Shown here: piece by piece, positions 25,483 to 40,304 of the stretch
Numbering within the stretch: the first letter of the stretch is position 1
Layout of the letters: every line of letters starts with the position of its first letter
Assembly (NCBI GenBank): GCA_013398175.1
Contig: VZRZ01008256.1
Span: 951,890-1,015,889, forward strand
Reading direction: 5' to 3'
DNA length: 64,000 nucleotides
Origin: Climacteris rufus
Taxonomy: Eukaryota > Chordata > Aves > Passeriformes > Climacteridae
Notes under the pieces: model-generated
The model's database searches: none
Told to the model about the DNA's origin: nothing
The model's input: only the letters and a program-made list of their open reading frames with translations
Program-made: the position numbers and the translations under genes

Positions 25483-27936
25483 GCTTGCTATTAATTTCAT
25501 ATTCACTTCAGATAACTTATCAAAGGCCAGCCAATAGTGGCAGATTACTTTTGCACAGTTTTCCTGGATTTAATAACTTAGGCAAAAGGACTTTATTTTA
25601 TTTTTTGCCTAGCATAGCCTATTTCATTAAGGCCATGTGGATGTTTTGCTAGGCATCCTAGCTTCATCCTACTTCCTCAGTAAAAAGGAAGGCAGCCAGA
25701 GAATAAATGTGTAGTTACATAAGCAGATCTCATAAACACAAGTCAGAAACAAAAATTGCGAAAGTAAACATGACTTCAGCCATTCCAAAAAAAAAAAAAA
25801 ACTTCAAACATAACAAAAAAAAAAAAAAAAAAAAAAGTCTGCATTTCTATCTCTAAGTGGTGGTTTTGTGGCCAAAGCTAATTTTCAGTGACTCCAACAG
25901 ATAACACAGAACCTCTTGTAAACAAATGACCATTTGGAAGCACATCATGATGATAAACTCATCAGCACTGCATTCTGTAGCACTATTACACTAAGTGCTG
26001 AATAATCTGTCAAGGAAAAGAAACAACTCAAATATTTCTAACTTTGACTGCTGCACTGATATTTAGAATACATTGTTAGACAGAAAAAGAACAGTAGGAA
26101 AAACACCAAACAATGTTCATAGTAACACAGGTGGTACATTCACAGCAGCATAAATCAAGTCTTAGGAGTTATTAGGCAACTTCATTGCCAACTACTTCTG
26201 CAAGAATATGTCTTTATTAAGAGGCTGAATATATGACCTAATAAGGAAACCAAAACACTTCCTTTTGTCAGCAGGTTTATACTTTTCCTTTCAATAACAG
26301 ATCCTAGAAAGAGTATAATGAATAAAAGAACAATTTTCACACAACTCACCATCTGAAGTTCCTTTTGACAGTTAAAGCACATTATCTAAAGCATCTTGAT
26401 GTACTAGGCATATAAACATAACCCTGTAAAGCATTAACAGCTTTAATAATGTCAAACTTCAGGCAAATAAGGTTCCAAAATCTCACTGGGAACATTTGAA
26501 ACATTGCATCATAAGACATTTTTAGAAAATTTAATTTCAAATTATATTTCGTTTTCCCTTACGGAATGGTTAGACACTTATGTGAGAAAAATTACTCTGA
26601 TTTAAGCGCAAGAACTATCAAGAAAGATACAATATATTTTATAGGAAAAAAGTGTATAAAATTAAACTCAATTTCTTTTCAGCTATCAAATAGTCCCACT
26701 TATTTCAGTAAGGTTATTCATCTGCTTAGATTTAAGCAGATACCTTGTTCCCTATGGAAGCAGTATATTAGTCACTGTCTCTTTTCTCACAGAAATGGAG
26801 GAAACAGAAAATATGCTGTAGTACATAGTCAAAACAGGAGCAGATGTCATCTTTGACATGGCTTGACTTTGTTTTTAAGTTGAATACATTTTAGTTTTCC
26901 TGCATGCTTCTAACACTGAATTTGTCTCCATCATTGAATTTGAAAGTACAAATTTCACACTGTTAAGAAAAGTGGGAGAGCAATATTTTAATATCATGCT
27001 TTTAGAATATTCACTGTAATTTTCAGATAAAAACTGCAATTTGCAATTGCAGTAATACAAGTTCTCCTGTTACCAGTTACTCCCAGCTAGGAGCTCACAC
27101 TATTGAGCAAATTGGTAGATTGTTGAAATCTCTTCTGTGTGGTTTCATTAGATAACTGAAATGTTTTCCAGTGCTCTTTTAACCAAACCTCTCTAGGTTT
27201 TCTCATATACATATATACAGAGAACAATTACCCCACTGACAAGACCATGAAAAATAATGATGTAATAAAAACACTGAGTTAAAGTCTTGAATTTTTTTCA
27301 GAATATTTTTAGCAATGGCTTTAAAGAATATCACATCATTCTCATTAATACAGATAACGATGTGGAGAATTTTGTTTACTCTTTAAAAATATAAAATATC
27401 CCAAATCATACCACACTCAAATGAGGGGGAAATCTTTTGTAGAAGTTATATAAAATGCATAAAAGAGGACCAGTTTCATATCAGCATTTGCCAAGTTGGA
27501 AAGCTAAAATTTAGGCAAATAAATTTTTGTCCAAGGTAATAGAAATATGGGCTTATAAGTCATAGTTTTTAGGACCTGGCAGAAAGTTTTTCAGCAAAAG
27601 CTTTTTTAACTCAGGTCCTTTTTCCACTGTCCAAAAGAAGATTACACTGGTAATCATGTACACTGTTTATCATGTGACATAGAACTATGTGAAGAAAAAT
27701 ATCTGTTACTGAGGGTATATGACACATTTGGCATTTGCTGACAAGGACACAAAAAGTACTAATTGCAAGCTGGAGTTTACTGAGTTGAACTGCAGAAAGT
27801 GTAAACTTTCCATACAAATAGTGAAAAACTATTTAACACTGAAACAGCTTATCTCATGCTGTGCATTTAGCATTTTTAAAGAAGAATTACAACTTTTTCT
27901 TCTAAGAGTTATGTTTGGATCAAGCTTTTCTGGGGT
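25483..27936. other. Non-coding AT-rich tract with poly-A pair
   Basis: No gene is supported. The tract contains two long A runs at 25787-25836. Open frames are under 100 codons and unrecognised. Confidence 0.75.
25787..25836. repeat. Two adjacent poly-A runs (A15 and A22)
   Basis: A15 at 25787-25801 and A22 at 25815-25836 are separated by 13 bases containing ACATAAC. The pair could be slippage, or the A-tail of an unrecognised retrocopy. No poly-A-tailed gene copy was recognised upstream. Confidence 0.95.
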
Positions 27937-28030
27937 AGTCTTTGGCCTGCTGCTTGGGCAAGTAATCTCAATTCCAATCTCTGCCCTAATACTGTTGTGT
28001 CACTTTGGATAACAGACTGTTCATTTTACC
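27937..28030 (+). mobile_element. MIR-type SINE remnant, diverged
   Basis: 'ATCTCTGCC' at 27978-27986 is followed by 'CTAATACTGTTGTGTCACTTTGGATAA', and the two line up with the MIR blocks GGCTCTGCC, ACTTACTAGC and TGTGTGACCTTGGGCAA with few gaps. The bases before it (TTGGCCTGCTGCTTGGG) resemble the preceding MIR segment. It is more decayed than the copy at 10828-10920. The overlapping 97-codon frame (27719-28012) is incidental. The call was made by eye and needs a repeat-library alignment. Confidence 0.45.
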
Positions 28031-29079
28031 CAAAATTATCATGACCTTGTAAGTTCCTAAAATAATTATAATAACTATTTTATAAAGTCTCTACCAAGGA
28101 TTGAGGTTACTTTCTGATCTCTGTCCTCTCCCAAAAAGAACTTCTCCTAAAGGACTGCTGTGAGCATTACCTTTTCCCCATAACCATAAGCAACTGACTA
28201 CAGCTTGAACAAGGATACTGATGCAATTGGCTGTCTGGAGTAGTCTAGAGAGCTTTCCTTCCTGTTGGTGTTCCTGCTCTTATATTAATATGCAAGTGAG
28301 AAGAAGGTCATCTCTCTTCTACTTTTGCCGTATATAGAAAAGAAGTACCTTTGGCATTCCTTGGGCTCCCTCAAATCCCAGGTCTCAATAACATTAGCAT
28401 CCCTAGCAATGTCCCATCATCTCATTATGGATTGCCACTATTTTTAGACACAAATAGACCAGTTTTATTAGCCTACCAGAGCCAGGGCTGGAATAAAATG
28501 AACAGTTCTTGTCTGTTAGCTTTTGTCAAACACAGGATTACTTCTCCCACCAAACCAAGGTAAGACATCTATCTTGCTAAAGCTTGGCATAGAGTCAGTT
28601 CCACTATCCAAACAGGCTTGATGAGTGCACTTAGAGGGGTACTCAGCAACTCCACTAATGAAGCCACACTACATTTTCAGTCTTGGCAAATTAAGCACTT
28701 ATCTTCCATACTCAGGCTTGGAATATTTTCCCTCTTTCCCACATCATCTTCCTAGATCTGCTACAATTGGTTTGTTTTGAAAACCATTTCTACAACCACT
28801 AAATGTCAGACAAGCTTTTTTTGATAGCCTTGCAACAGAGTAGAGCAACATTTCAAACCCACTGTCAAAGCATATATCAAGACATAGGCCTTTTGCCCTG
28901 CTAGGGTGCCATGGGAACAAAATTCTTTTAAGGGTAGATGTCAGTCAATAATTTTGTCACATGAGAACACACATTCTCAGCTAAAAAGCACCATTCTAAT
29001 TTAGAACACTGAGGAAGCAGACTCGATGTGAAACTATAAATAATTTACTTACTAAAACTTCTGGCATGATTAGCAGGAA

Positions 29080-29091
29080 TTTTTTTTTTTT
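29080..29091. repeat. Poly-T run
   Basis: This is an eleven-to-twelve-base T run beginning right after GCAGGAA and followed by ATTGTCAG. Confidence 0.9.
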
Positions 29092-32000
29092 ATTGTCAGC
29101 CTCACAATAAGCAAATATTACTGCCAAAAAAGGAATCCCATTTGCAGATGTAGGGAAGTCAGTTCACATGCAACACTAAAACCATACAAATCTCTGTTCC
29201 TAGAAATGTGCTCTAAGGTTGCAATGAAAATCAAAATGCTAAGATCAGGAAAGCAAAAGCATGTTATTGCCCCTAGCAATGAATGCTGATGAACTACCAA
29301 TTATCTTTTGCTGCCAGGTCTCACCATTTCACAAGAAACAGGACACAACAAAAAGATTTAAACACTATTCCTGATGCTATTCAGATTTCTCCTGTTCTTT
29401 TTGAGTAATGTTAAGTTGCTACTAGACCAGCATTTGTAGAGAGCCATTATACTCCCAGATCCAAAAGAATACTTTCAGTATTATTTTGGTTTTCCACAGC
29501 AAAACAGCAAGTGTTGAATGGACTCAACAGGCTGACATGGCCTTTCAGAAACACCTTAGTATTTCTAAAGACCAATGTAAGACTAGACTGTAATACTGCT
29601 TTACTAGAATACAGTTATAAAGTTGAGCATCTAAAGCTACAAATTTTCTAAACAATTTAGACCTTTGTTAATGATAAATATTAAAGGAAAACAGCACATT
29701 CCTTCCATGTGTTCAGATTTTTTAAATCCTTTAAGATGTTTTTTGTTTTTCTTTGCTTGGCTTTTTGATTACGGCAGATCTCCCTGACAGAGACAAGAAG
29801 CAAAGAAAGATTAGTCACACGCTGCAGCCAAAAGAATTAAAATTTGTTTTAAAAAAAATTTCAAAGGTATAAACACATCAGATATCTCAAATATTTTGAA
29901 ATTTCCCATTGTGACAGATATCAAACACTACTTCTAATTCTAAAGATATAGAAACATTTATTAAAGGCTTCCTTTTAAAATCTAATTTAAATTTAAAATA
30001 GCTGTATACCGCAAGTCACTAAGGATACATCACAAGCATATGAATATACAAGAAGGTAACACAAGTTTAAAACAGTTTCATCTTATAAAAAACTTGGGAC
30101 TGGTCAAAAAAAATCCATCAGCTACTGTGTTCCATAGGGAGGTTTACTCCTTTTCCTTAGAATACAGTAGAACTTGATTCTTACAAGTCAGGATGCATTA
30201 AAAAAAAACATCTGGAACTATGTTTAAGTGGTTGGCATTGCATAGTTCTTGTAAGGTAGATTTTTGCCTGCAAATATTTTTTTCCTATGTTTTTGCACCT
30301 TCACCATCAGAAGTTTAGTCCCACAAGATTAAGTCCAAAGATCCAGCTGTGCTGAGCCTGTTAGCCAAAGTGTTAACACTAGGCCTATTATATCAGTGTA
30401 TTCACATCAGTCCACAAGAAAGGCATCAGGATGAATAGTACAACTTCTTCAGCCTTGGCTGTCAGGCTTACCTGGAGGCAGCCTATCTCATCAGGCAGCA
30501 TAACAGTCAGCCAAGCTCTATCAGCTGCACCTGCTCCACAGAGGACAGATTCAGGCTGTACTTTGTGCTTGCAATTTTATTTTCTGTACTAACAAAAATC
30601 CCTAAAGCACTAAGGAAATAAAATCCCAGGATTAATATAAAGGTTGTATTTAAAAGCTTTGCTCAATGCAGGTCAGAATGGGTAGTATATTTTAGGTTCC
30701 TGGCATTACTGGACTGAAAAGAGGCTGTAGGATCATCCTACTCCAGAATTCAAATGTATCAGTGTAACTGGCATTTTACAGAGCCATTTCACTTTACAAA
30801 GTTCATACACAGCTGAACTCTTGTTCTTCGTATCTTTAGCAGATAGGTTGAAAGGTACCACTGTGTGATGATGTTAATGGCATATACTTCTCTATTTAAA
30901 TATTATTTACAGAGAAAAAAGGCAGTGGGGTTCTCTTTAAATTTTACAGTATACTAAAAGTAACAACACTAGCACTCTGGCAGTTTTCTGTATTTTTTTG
31001 CTCCTAAATAATCATATATAGTGATTTATAAAAACCAAAATAAGTCACAGTCTTTGCATGGCTGAATCTACATTGTTGTATAGAAAAGAATATGTCTATG
31101 ATCAGCTTGGTTACAGGAAGACATCATGCTTTTCATGTTCTCTTTCCTTTTGTTTTCCCACCATAAAGAAATGCTACTTTTATCACTTGAAAATGTGCAA
31201 TTGTAATTTTCCTATTATTTTACTCACTTTTCTATTCTTTCTTTCACTTCCCCCTAAACACCAGATACCCTCAAACTCTCTTCCTCCTGCTTTGGAATCC
31301 CCAGTGTTGAATTCAGCCAAACTGAGTATCCATGGTGTTGAGTTTCTCTGAGTCATTCTCCTGACTACTGACACTAAATCTAAAGCTGGCACTTCAGAAT
31401 TTAGCTAAGAAGGATTCTGGCAATGCAGCCTACATTAGAAAGCAGCATGCTGCAGTCTGAATAAAGGGTGTCATTACTGATGAATCCCTCTCTGTCTCTT
31501 TAAATCCTTGATAAAACACTGAAAACAAGGGAGGAAGACCAGAGTGGATTCAATAAGGGAAATTTTACATCATTTTGAATCCTGTTAACTGTAAGACAAA
31601 AGGTATGGCAAGAAAAGTTTCACTACAATCACATTACTAAGATCAGTTGTTCTAAGTTAATTTCTTGAAATGTGCTTCCTAAATTCTCCCTGCTTCCATC
31701 ACATTTTAGGCATTAAAAACCTCTCTTCCTAACCAAAGCAAATTTCAGAGGAATTAAATGGCTTTGTATTTCCAAAGTGAATATGCAATTCCAGTGTAAA
31801 TTTTGGATGACAAATACATAAAAACAGTAAGGCTAGAGGTAAAGAAGATGGTGGGATATACAGTGCTACAGTGATGGATATGCAAAACAAGGTAAGTTCT
31901 AGTCCAGAATTATCCACTTCCTTTTAATTTTGATTAAGCAAGAGAACACCACTAAGATATGGTTTTCTCAGAAGAACCACATGATGGCAATGAAGGTTAA

Positions 32001-35000
32001 TTAGATCACAGCTTTAATTATCACACAATAATGTGAAGGTAATCGGTTCTTTCTGACTCACTGTCCCTTGCTTAAGGGTTGCTGTCAGTCATAGCCACAT
32101 CTCAGGCTCCGAGATCACATGGCCACAACATTAAAGAGAAAAAAAAAAGAAATTCCATCTGAACCAAGAACATTACAGTCAGAACCTTATAAAATCATAA
32201 GCACAGACAAAACAAAGAATGAAAAAGTGCATATTAGAAAGGCTTTTGAATGCACATACACACTTCTTTTTTCCATATAGTATCTAGAGTGAATATTTTA
32301 TGAACCTGACTTAAGACAAACCCAGTAAAATTCAACACTGTTATGATGGAGATAAAATCAATCCTATTTCTCTAGAGCATAAACTGTGTTTGACTTCTCT
32401 AGTTTCTCTTTAGTACTTTCTCTTAAAAAACATTACTAGTTTGAAAAGAATGGCACTACATTAATTATTTGACAGCGTCTGTTCAGCCCCACTGAAACCC
32501 AAAGTTTTCTCTCCACGACAAGCACTGGCTGAGCCTTACCCAATAAACATCACAGTCACTGCCCAAACATAGCCACACTCTTGCTGCAGCTTGCACTTTC
32601 TTTGATTGGTTGAACATTAGAGAAGGCCCTATTATTGCCAAAATGAAAAATTTTTCAAGATAATCCCACTGTAAAGAAACTTTCCATCAGTGTGATTGTC
32701 ATTGGATAACTTGTACATGGCTAAACAATTGTTAGGATTAGGTTTGGTAGAAAGTCCAAAGGCCCCAGCGTCCCACCAGTGAGAACACAGATCTGCTTTG
32801 AACAAGTCACTGGTGTTGGCTGCTACCTATCACTCCTTGCTGAGAACCACCTCTACCACAATATTGACTTCTGACTGCCTGATATACTACATCTTCAAAC
32901 TGGCTTGTGAAAACCATCACCAGGACATTAGAATAGATAGCTTTATTTTAACATGAAGATAAAGCTTCAGTGGAGGGGCAGGAACTTGCTTGACACCCAC
33001 TTAGATTTGCTGGCACAAACTCCAAATGCAAGCACATAGTTTAGTCCAAATATTCACAGTAGCATAATGCTTGTTTACCATACTCTAGCATCATTAAGTG
33101 GATTGTAACTCAGACTGGTGTTGCACATTGAACAGCAAGCATGAAGTTTGAGAGTAACTAGCACGCAGAATTAACTATAAATATTTTACAGTGCCAAAGT
33201 TAGTTACTCCCCTTATTTCTCAAGTCATATGCTACACTAGTTTTAACAGCTTTATCAATAGCTCCCAAAAGATTAAAAGAGAAAAAAAAAGACTACACAA
33301 AATTACAATTTTTAAGCCTGCAAGAGAAGTTCATTCAGATGGAAAGGCAAATGTATACCACATTTGTTTTCAATCCCATCACTAAAGACAATCTTTATTG
33401 CAATAGACTTTCACTGCAATACAATTTTCCTTGTATACAAAAGAACTTAAAACATCTGGAATGTATGCTGATACCTCTTATTTCCAGAATTAAGCAAGAA
33501 AAAGGCAAAAGCGCTATTGTCATAATTAGCTGCTTTAAAAACTTAAAAAAAAAATTAAATCTAACACATACTGATCAAGCAAGTTTTCCATTTCATTTCC
33601 CTGAAATCACACTGTAGACCTCTACCATGATGATGAATGCCTTGTAGGTAGTAGGGTAAGTATCTCAATGGCTATGTGCAAGCAAAAGCCTGCCTGTGTG
33701 TTTAGCAGGCAACTGTCTGTACTCAGTAAAGAGGTCTTACTTCTGGAAATTGGGCCATTTAGTTGTGCTTTGTCTTTTTCTGACAGTGAGTAACCAAGTC
33801 TGTGAGTACTCGCTTGCTCATGTACACTGCAATTATCCAGTCTTCACCTACACTGGGCTTTTTTGTATTTTCACTCGCCACTTCTAATTTCTCCAGACTC
33901 TGATTGAGTAGACTGTGTCTCAAGGGGGAATTCCCTCAGAATTTTGTTTTCCTTTAAGACACCTGCACTCAATGAGAAGAGGCAGCTGCAGTAATATTGA
34001 CTGTACGACACATGAGCAGAATAGTGAGATGAGAAAAATCTTATGTCAAATTTACATTAACATTTAACACCACCTTCAGTAAGTGCCTCTTAGCAAAGAG
34101 AAGTATATATGGAATATAACAAAGTTTGATCAATGTACAAACATGATCAAATTCTAAGTTTTTGCACAAATGAGTTACATTTGACACTTTAGTGGGATAG
34201 CAGCTTATTTGGTTCTAAATGTGAGTTCCCTGTTCCTGGAGTATCAATTACCTATGTTTTCTAACACAAATGGTTTGGACTATCCCTGTGATAGCATGAA
34301 ACATTTAACTAATGTTCATAAAAGTGCAAGCATATACTACATCCATTTTGTGTACATTAACCTAAAAAGCAAATACATAAGTAGACTAAGTAGATTCCAT
34401 GAGAGGTTAAATCTGGTACAAATTGTCAGAAGCAATAAAACTGTAATCACAGATGACATTCATCCTTCAGCTCAGTCCTAAGGCTGTGAATATTTTAGCC
34501 CATCCAACATAAAATATTATAGCAGGTTCTCAGTACCTTGTAAAACTTGGGCACAACAGGCTGTTTTCAGACATGTTTGTCAAAGAAAGATTTAATTTTC
34601 TTATTATTTCTCCAGAACAAGATTTCTTATCCAGTCTTTTATTGTTTACATTATTAATCCATTTATTTTGTGGTGGCATAAAGTAATAAACTGATATGGC
34701 TCTCCCACTTTAAGATCTGATTTTATTTTTTGATGAACATCCATGAAGGCCTTGTTCTTTCATCTTCAGGTAAAAAATTAACAGGCTCACTGATACAGCT
34801 GAACTCTGTGGAGCAGTAGCAAGACTTCCACACACAGCAAGTCTACAGCAAAGATGGAAAGATGGAAGCAGAGCAGTTCCTCCACTAAGTCCCAAAATTT
34901 ACTGTAATAGCTTTCTTTATCTCCCTTTCCATTTTCCTCTGTGAGTGTAACATTATGAAAAATTAGCCAGACACCAAGTTTATGGATGACATTGTTATTA

Positions 35001-35614
35001 TAATTCTTTTATCTAACAACTGGCAATTGTTTTCCTTGAGGCTTCTTCCTTCAAGTTTTTGGGCTCCTAATCTCTTAACAATGATTCATCCAGCAGATTC
35101 TCTTAAAATCATCTACTTTACTCACACAAAGCTTATCTGAGGAGCACCAGCTGCCCCTAGCTGCATGGAGTAGCAACACAATATTGCATCAATTGCATAT
35201 GATGAATTACATACTAAATTCCAGTACTGTATAATATATAAACCAACATGGAATTACATTTTCACAACAGCAGACCTTTCTTCATGGATTTCTATAAAGC
35301 ATATTTCTTTTTAACCAACAGGTTATAATAGGGCTTTGGAGCCCCTGAAAACTATCAGGCAAGTCACAATCCATTATTTCTATTTATGGGCAAAAAATAC
35401 CCTGGAAGGCTTTATTTTTTTATTTTGTTTAGGGCCTATTGCCACAGCAGAGCAGGCATGCTGTGCTATGTGTACTCACTGGAGCCCACAGCTTCAAACC
35501 TTCCCCTGGGTCTCCAAACTGCTGCATGGCTCCCATTCCTACAGACAGAAAAACCCCATGTTTGTTCCAAATATGATTCAGAATGGAAAAGGACAGTTTC
35601 ACCTTTCGAGTGCA

Positions 35615-35679
35615 CTTGTGTGTACACTTGGCACACACAAAAATACCAGAGTTTGTGTGTGTGAAACTTGTCACACAAG
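35615..35679. repeat. Nested CA/TG inverted repeats
   Basis: The outer arms CTTGTGTG (35615-35622) and CACACAAG (35672-35679) enclose inner arms CACACACAAA (35632-35641) and TTTGTGTGTG (35652-35661) with a 10-nt loop. The inner arms alternate purine and pyrimidine. The structure may simply be a CA-type microsatellite beside its complement. Confidence 0.6.
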
Positions 35680-38600
35680 ACTTCACAAATTCTTAAAAAC
35701 ACTGTGGTACTGTTTTGGTTTTTTTTAAGTTGCTCTTTCTACTTGTCCCTTGCTCTTGTGTAGTAAACTTGGGTGAAGTAATTTTAGACACCATAAGCAT
35801 GAAATACAGGTTTTATTCTTCTAGATCATCCATCCAGTAAGCAAAGTGGTTTGTAAATTTTAGTTAATGGTTACAAGACACATCAAATAAGATGTGTCAC
35901 ACAGTGGGTCAGAAAAGACATCCAAAGAACAAGCCACCAGCAAATAGGTTCTGAAAAGTAATGCATAAAAAAACCTTGGACACACTCACCCCTCTACTCA
36001 CACTGACCATGTCTTCTCTGCTCAGTCATACACACCATTACCATGGTGACACTGATCTACACTGACAACACCCTTCACTTGCAAGAGTCACTGGGCTCAT
36101 TCCTGCACTTAAGAAGGTAAAAGAAAGGGCACATGAGAAGTGCTGAGTAAGAGTAACAAACAGAACACATCATACACCTTTTACAAGCTCCTTAAAATTT
36201 ATCAAATTTCTAATTTATGGAGAAGAAATATGTTTCCATCACAAGAAAGATAAACAGTAAGATCAAAATCCAAAAACTAAGGCAAAAAGTAGAGCACTGC
36301 GCATATCAGGTTCACCAAAAAAGCTGTGCCCATAGATGTAATGGCCATCTTAAGGATCAACACATTGGAAGATAATGGATGGAGAGAGCATTTGCTTTTT
36401 CCTCTGCTTTTCCTGGTTGGTGTAAGTATAGGTGTACTCAACAAGACATGAAATGCAGCCATACATTTGTTCAGACTTAGAGCAGCTCTATTCGTCAGCC
36501 AAATTTACCGCAGGCACCATCCTTGCACACATTTACTCTGATAAACTTTTAAGCACCTTTCAGTATCGTTTTTTCCCCCCTACATTTTCAAGGCATCATA
36601 TAAAATTCTTTCTTCAGGTAGTTCTATACAGTAGTATGTGCTCTGTGATAAGCCTATAAAAGGCCATACTTTACCACTGAGCTGTCTTCAAAAATTGAAG
36701 GCACAAGTTTCAGTTAAATCCCCTTAAATAAGAGATTAACTAAGAGTAGTACAATTTATGTAGACTATATTAATCTCATTTTTATCTTCACCAATAAAGA
36801 AGAAATAAGAAAATAAAATTTTGAGTTCTTTAGATAAGGATGTTCCTGCCATGATAGTCATTTATGAAACTGTCACCCTGTAGTTTTAAATAGCTGCATC
36901 TCTGGCTTGCAAATTATGTCATTTCTGAATTCTACACTTGTTTGTCTTCCATTATTTCCTTATATGTATATAGAGAGGTACAGATTTACATTAAAAAAAA
37001 ACACAGAACAACCAGAGACTTTATGAAACCATAGAGATCCAGTGAGACCACAGAACTATGTAATGATGAATTAAAAGGTACCACCACAGAGCTAATCTGC
37101 ATGTATAGAGCAAGGACCTTCAAAGGTAAGAGAAATTCCCTACTCCACATCTGGTATTTATGCCTTACCATAATAAATGGTATAGCTAGTAACTTCCCAG
37201 GTTCTTTCTCAAGTTCTCTTCTTTTTGGCATAGAAATATTCACTTTTGGGAAGAAACTGAGAAAATCAGTGGAATGGTTTCTATGGTCATGGTTCCAATT
37301 CCTTGAAAAGCTGTTGCTTAGGAAATTTGCTCTCTACCTTATTCCAAAATCATCAGGCCACAAAATTGGATTATTTTTACAGATTTCCAAGAGAAGAGAG
37401 GGGGAAAAAAAGAAAAAGGGAACAAGCTTACAGACCTTTCACTCCATTCTTCTCCAGTCTGGTTATCATTTGAGAAAGATGGAAAGCTAAGATCAGAATA
37501 GGAACATTTTGGTTTTAAAAAAAAAAAGAAATCATCATGCTAGAAACTGTTTAAGTGTTAAAAAAAGGCTATTCTTGAACTGAGAAACAGTTCAAAATGC
37601 TTTAGAGCTTAAGTGGAACAAATCTTTTGGAAGAGTTAATAAGTTCAAATTTGTGGCTTCTGAAGACAACAAAAAGCCTCCAAGAACCTAATTTTGAGAT
37701 TGTCCCAAGTGAAAAGTTGCTAAATGGTAATACACTTCTTTCCAGTTAACAGACTTGATGAATACTAACCAGTGAAAAATACAAAGCACAGAGAGGTAAC
37801 AAGAATGGCACCCTGTATGCTCTCCAGGCAGAACCAAAGAGCTTTGGACCTGAGCAAATCTTTCTGAAAACACTTGGCTGAGTTTTGCCTCAAGAAGAAA
37901 AGTCTGCTTGAACTGATTTTTGTTCAGGTTAGGATTTTTACATAGCTTTTACTATTAAGACATTACATTTCACCCTGCCACCTAGGGGATATGAAAAGAG
38001 TTTTTCAGACTAACCATTTTATGCAGACTCTAAATAGGAGAGGTGGTAAAGCAGGTAGACATTTCTACTTTATTTTTCCAGACATAAACTGACTACTAAA
38101 TGTGGTTTACTGAGCAGCTCTCCACAGTAATATTTGAGTGGGGAAAGCCTGCAAAGAGATCTAGAAACAATATATGAGAGAGGCCACCATTGCTGAAGGA
38201 TAAAGATAGAAGAAACAATAAAATATGGTCTAGCTTCCATGCCCTTAGGAGAGGAGATGCTGCCCTGGAGGGAGCTCAAAAGTAATTGCAAGGTTCAAAT
38301 GACTGGGCAGGTGGTGTGGTGTAATCCCAGCTGGCAACTAAGCACCATGTAACCACTTGCTCACTCATCCACCAGCAGGATCAGGAAGAGAATCTGAACA
38401 GTAAAAGGGGGAAAATTCATGGGTTGAGTTTAGACTATTCCTTTGGTCAGTGCAGGTCAGCTGTCCTGACTGTGTCCCCTCCCAGCTTCTTGTGCACCCT
38501 CTGCTTCCTCACTGGTAGACTGGGGTAAGAACCAGGAAAGACCTTAACTCTCGTAGTCAGCAATAACTAAAACATCCCTATCGTTATCAAAACTTTCCAG

Positions 38601-40304
38601 GACAAATTCAAAACACAAGCCCATGACAGCTACTATAAATAAAACTAACTCTACCCCAGCCAAAACCAGTACACAGCAGGTATGAAAATAAAAATAGCAT
38701 TTCAATTAAAATATTTAAATACTGAGAAACTTGTTTTGTTCTGTATGAGGATAAAACAAGCATTTTCCAGAAATCTTTGGTCACTCACCTGGTTCCAGAT
38801 TTCCCATACCTTGACAATTTTTGCTCCTTGACCAAAAGCAAAGATACAGATCAGGGTCACCAAAATCCGTGATTAATACCAACACCACTAAGCCCTTTGT
38901 GATGAAAAAAATTCCACCAGTAATTCCCTGGTGTTTTCATTTTTGATTGACTTCTTGATAGCTTTCACAACATCATGCTACCATCACACTCTATCTCTGA
39001 CACATTTAGTTTCCCTTATGCTAGCAAAAATACGACATCATTTGGAAGGACGATCACTCTACCTTGTATACATCATGAAAAGACGAAATCAGTTTGTAGC
39101 TTAAAAAAGATACAATAAAGACATAAACTACACTTCTTTCCTAAAGATGAAATAAAAGGCCTAAAGGCAACATACTGCCCCTGTCTCCCATACCTCTACC
39201 CCATGATGTAAGAGTAGAAAATGCTATATGACAACAGCTAGCCCTCTTCTGCTATTTCCCAATCAAGAGTTATAGACATTACTAGCACTAAGCGTGTCAT
39301 AAATTAAAGATATCAAGGTAGTAGTGTCTTCCTTGCATAGAGATTTCCTCATAATCTGTTTTGGGCTTAAACGAGCAATGTCTTATGCTTTAGTATTACA
39401 GGTTTTCTGAACAGCAAAAGCAAAGAGAAGCTTCCGTAAGTACAAAATACAGTAAACATGGTTTAAAAATTACATTCTACGGGAATTTCCTTTTTGAAAA
39501 TAGGATCTGGTTTTCCATTTATTTGCTAGATAAACTGGTGAATGTTATTCACATCCTGAAATGATTAAGAACATAAAATTAGTGTTTAGCCATTGATCAT
39601 TATAGTCAATCACATACAGTAAGACCTGGTGGACTTTAACAGACAGACATGGTCAATGTCAATGGAGCTTCATAAAGATAAATCTGATAAAGCATCTTTA
39701 TTCTACAAATATTATTTCAGTGAAGAAACTGAAATGCATAGAACCAGAGTTAGTTTACTATCTAAAAAAAATATATCCAAGTAGACAAATATTTTAGTTA
39801 ATGGACTAACATTAATTGAGAAATAAATTAGTCATGATACATTTGCAATCCACCTGCATGCATAAAACATTAGGAATATTTTGAGCAATCAAAACAACCC
39901 TGTCTAATAGCTCACTTGTTCCAATTATAAAAATCTAGCAAAAAAAGGGAAGAGAGCAAGAAAACCTTGTTCTTGTGTACTGTAATATTTAGTGCTCTGC
40001 TAGGTCCCCCTTTTTTGCAGATATGCATACTCACAAAATCTCTTGAAATATTTGCAGCCATTTTTTGTTTCACACACAATACTTCTGAAGCAAGTGAAAA
40101 ATAAAAGAGGGGTTGTATTGTCCTTAAATAAAATCCAGCAAAATCCTAGGTTTACAAACTGTTTTTATAACTATAGCCTATCTACTATAATCAGGTAAAA
40201 GAAGAAATGCTGTCATTTCAGACTCCCTTTTTATTCTCTAAGTAATTTCTGAGAATGTGAGAGCATTTATAACAGTGACTACATGAATAGTGCCATAATT
40301 AAGC

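Noticed and set aside
35336..35728. 130-codon open frame
   Set aside because: Four frames are open over the same stretch, the translation is unrecognised, and it sits on a CA/TG-rich inverted repeat.
37101..37490. 129-codon open frame
   Set aside because: The Phe/Leu/Lys-rich translation is typical of AT-rich non-coding DNA, with no domain or splice context.
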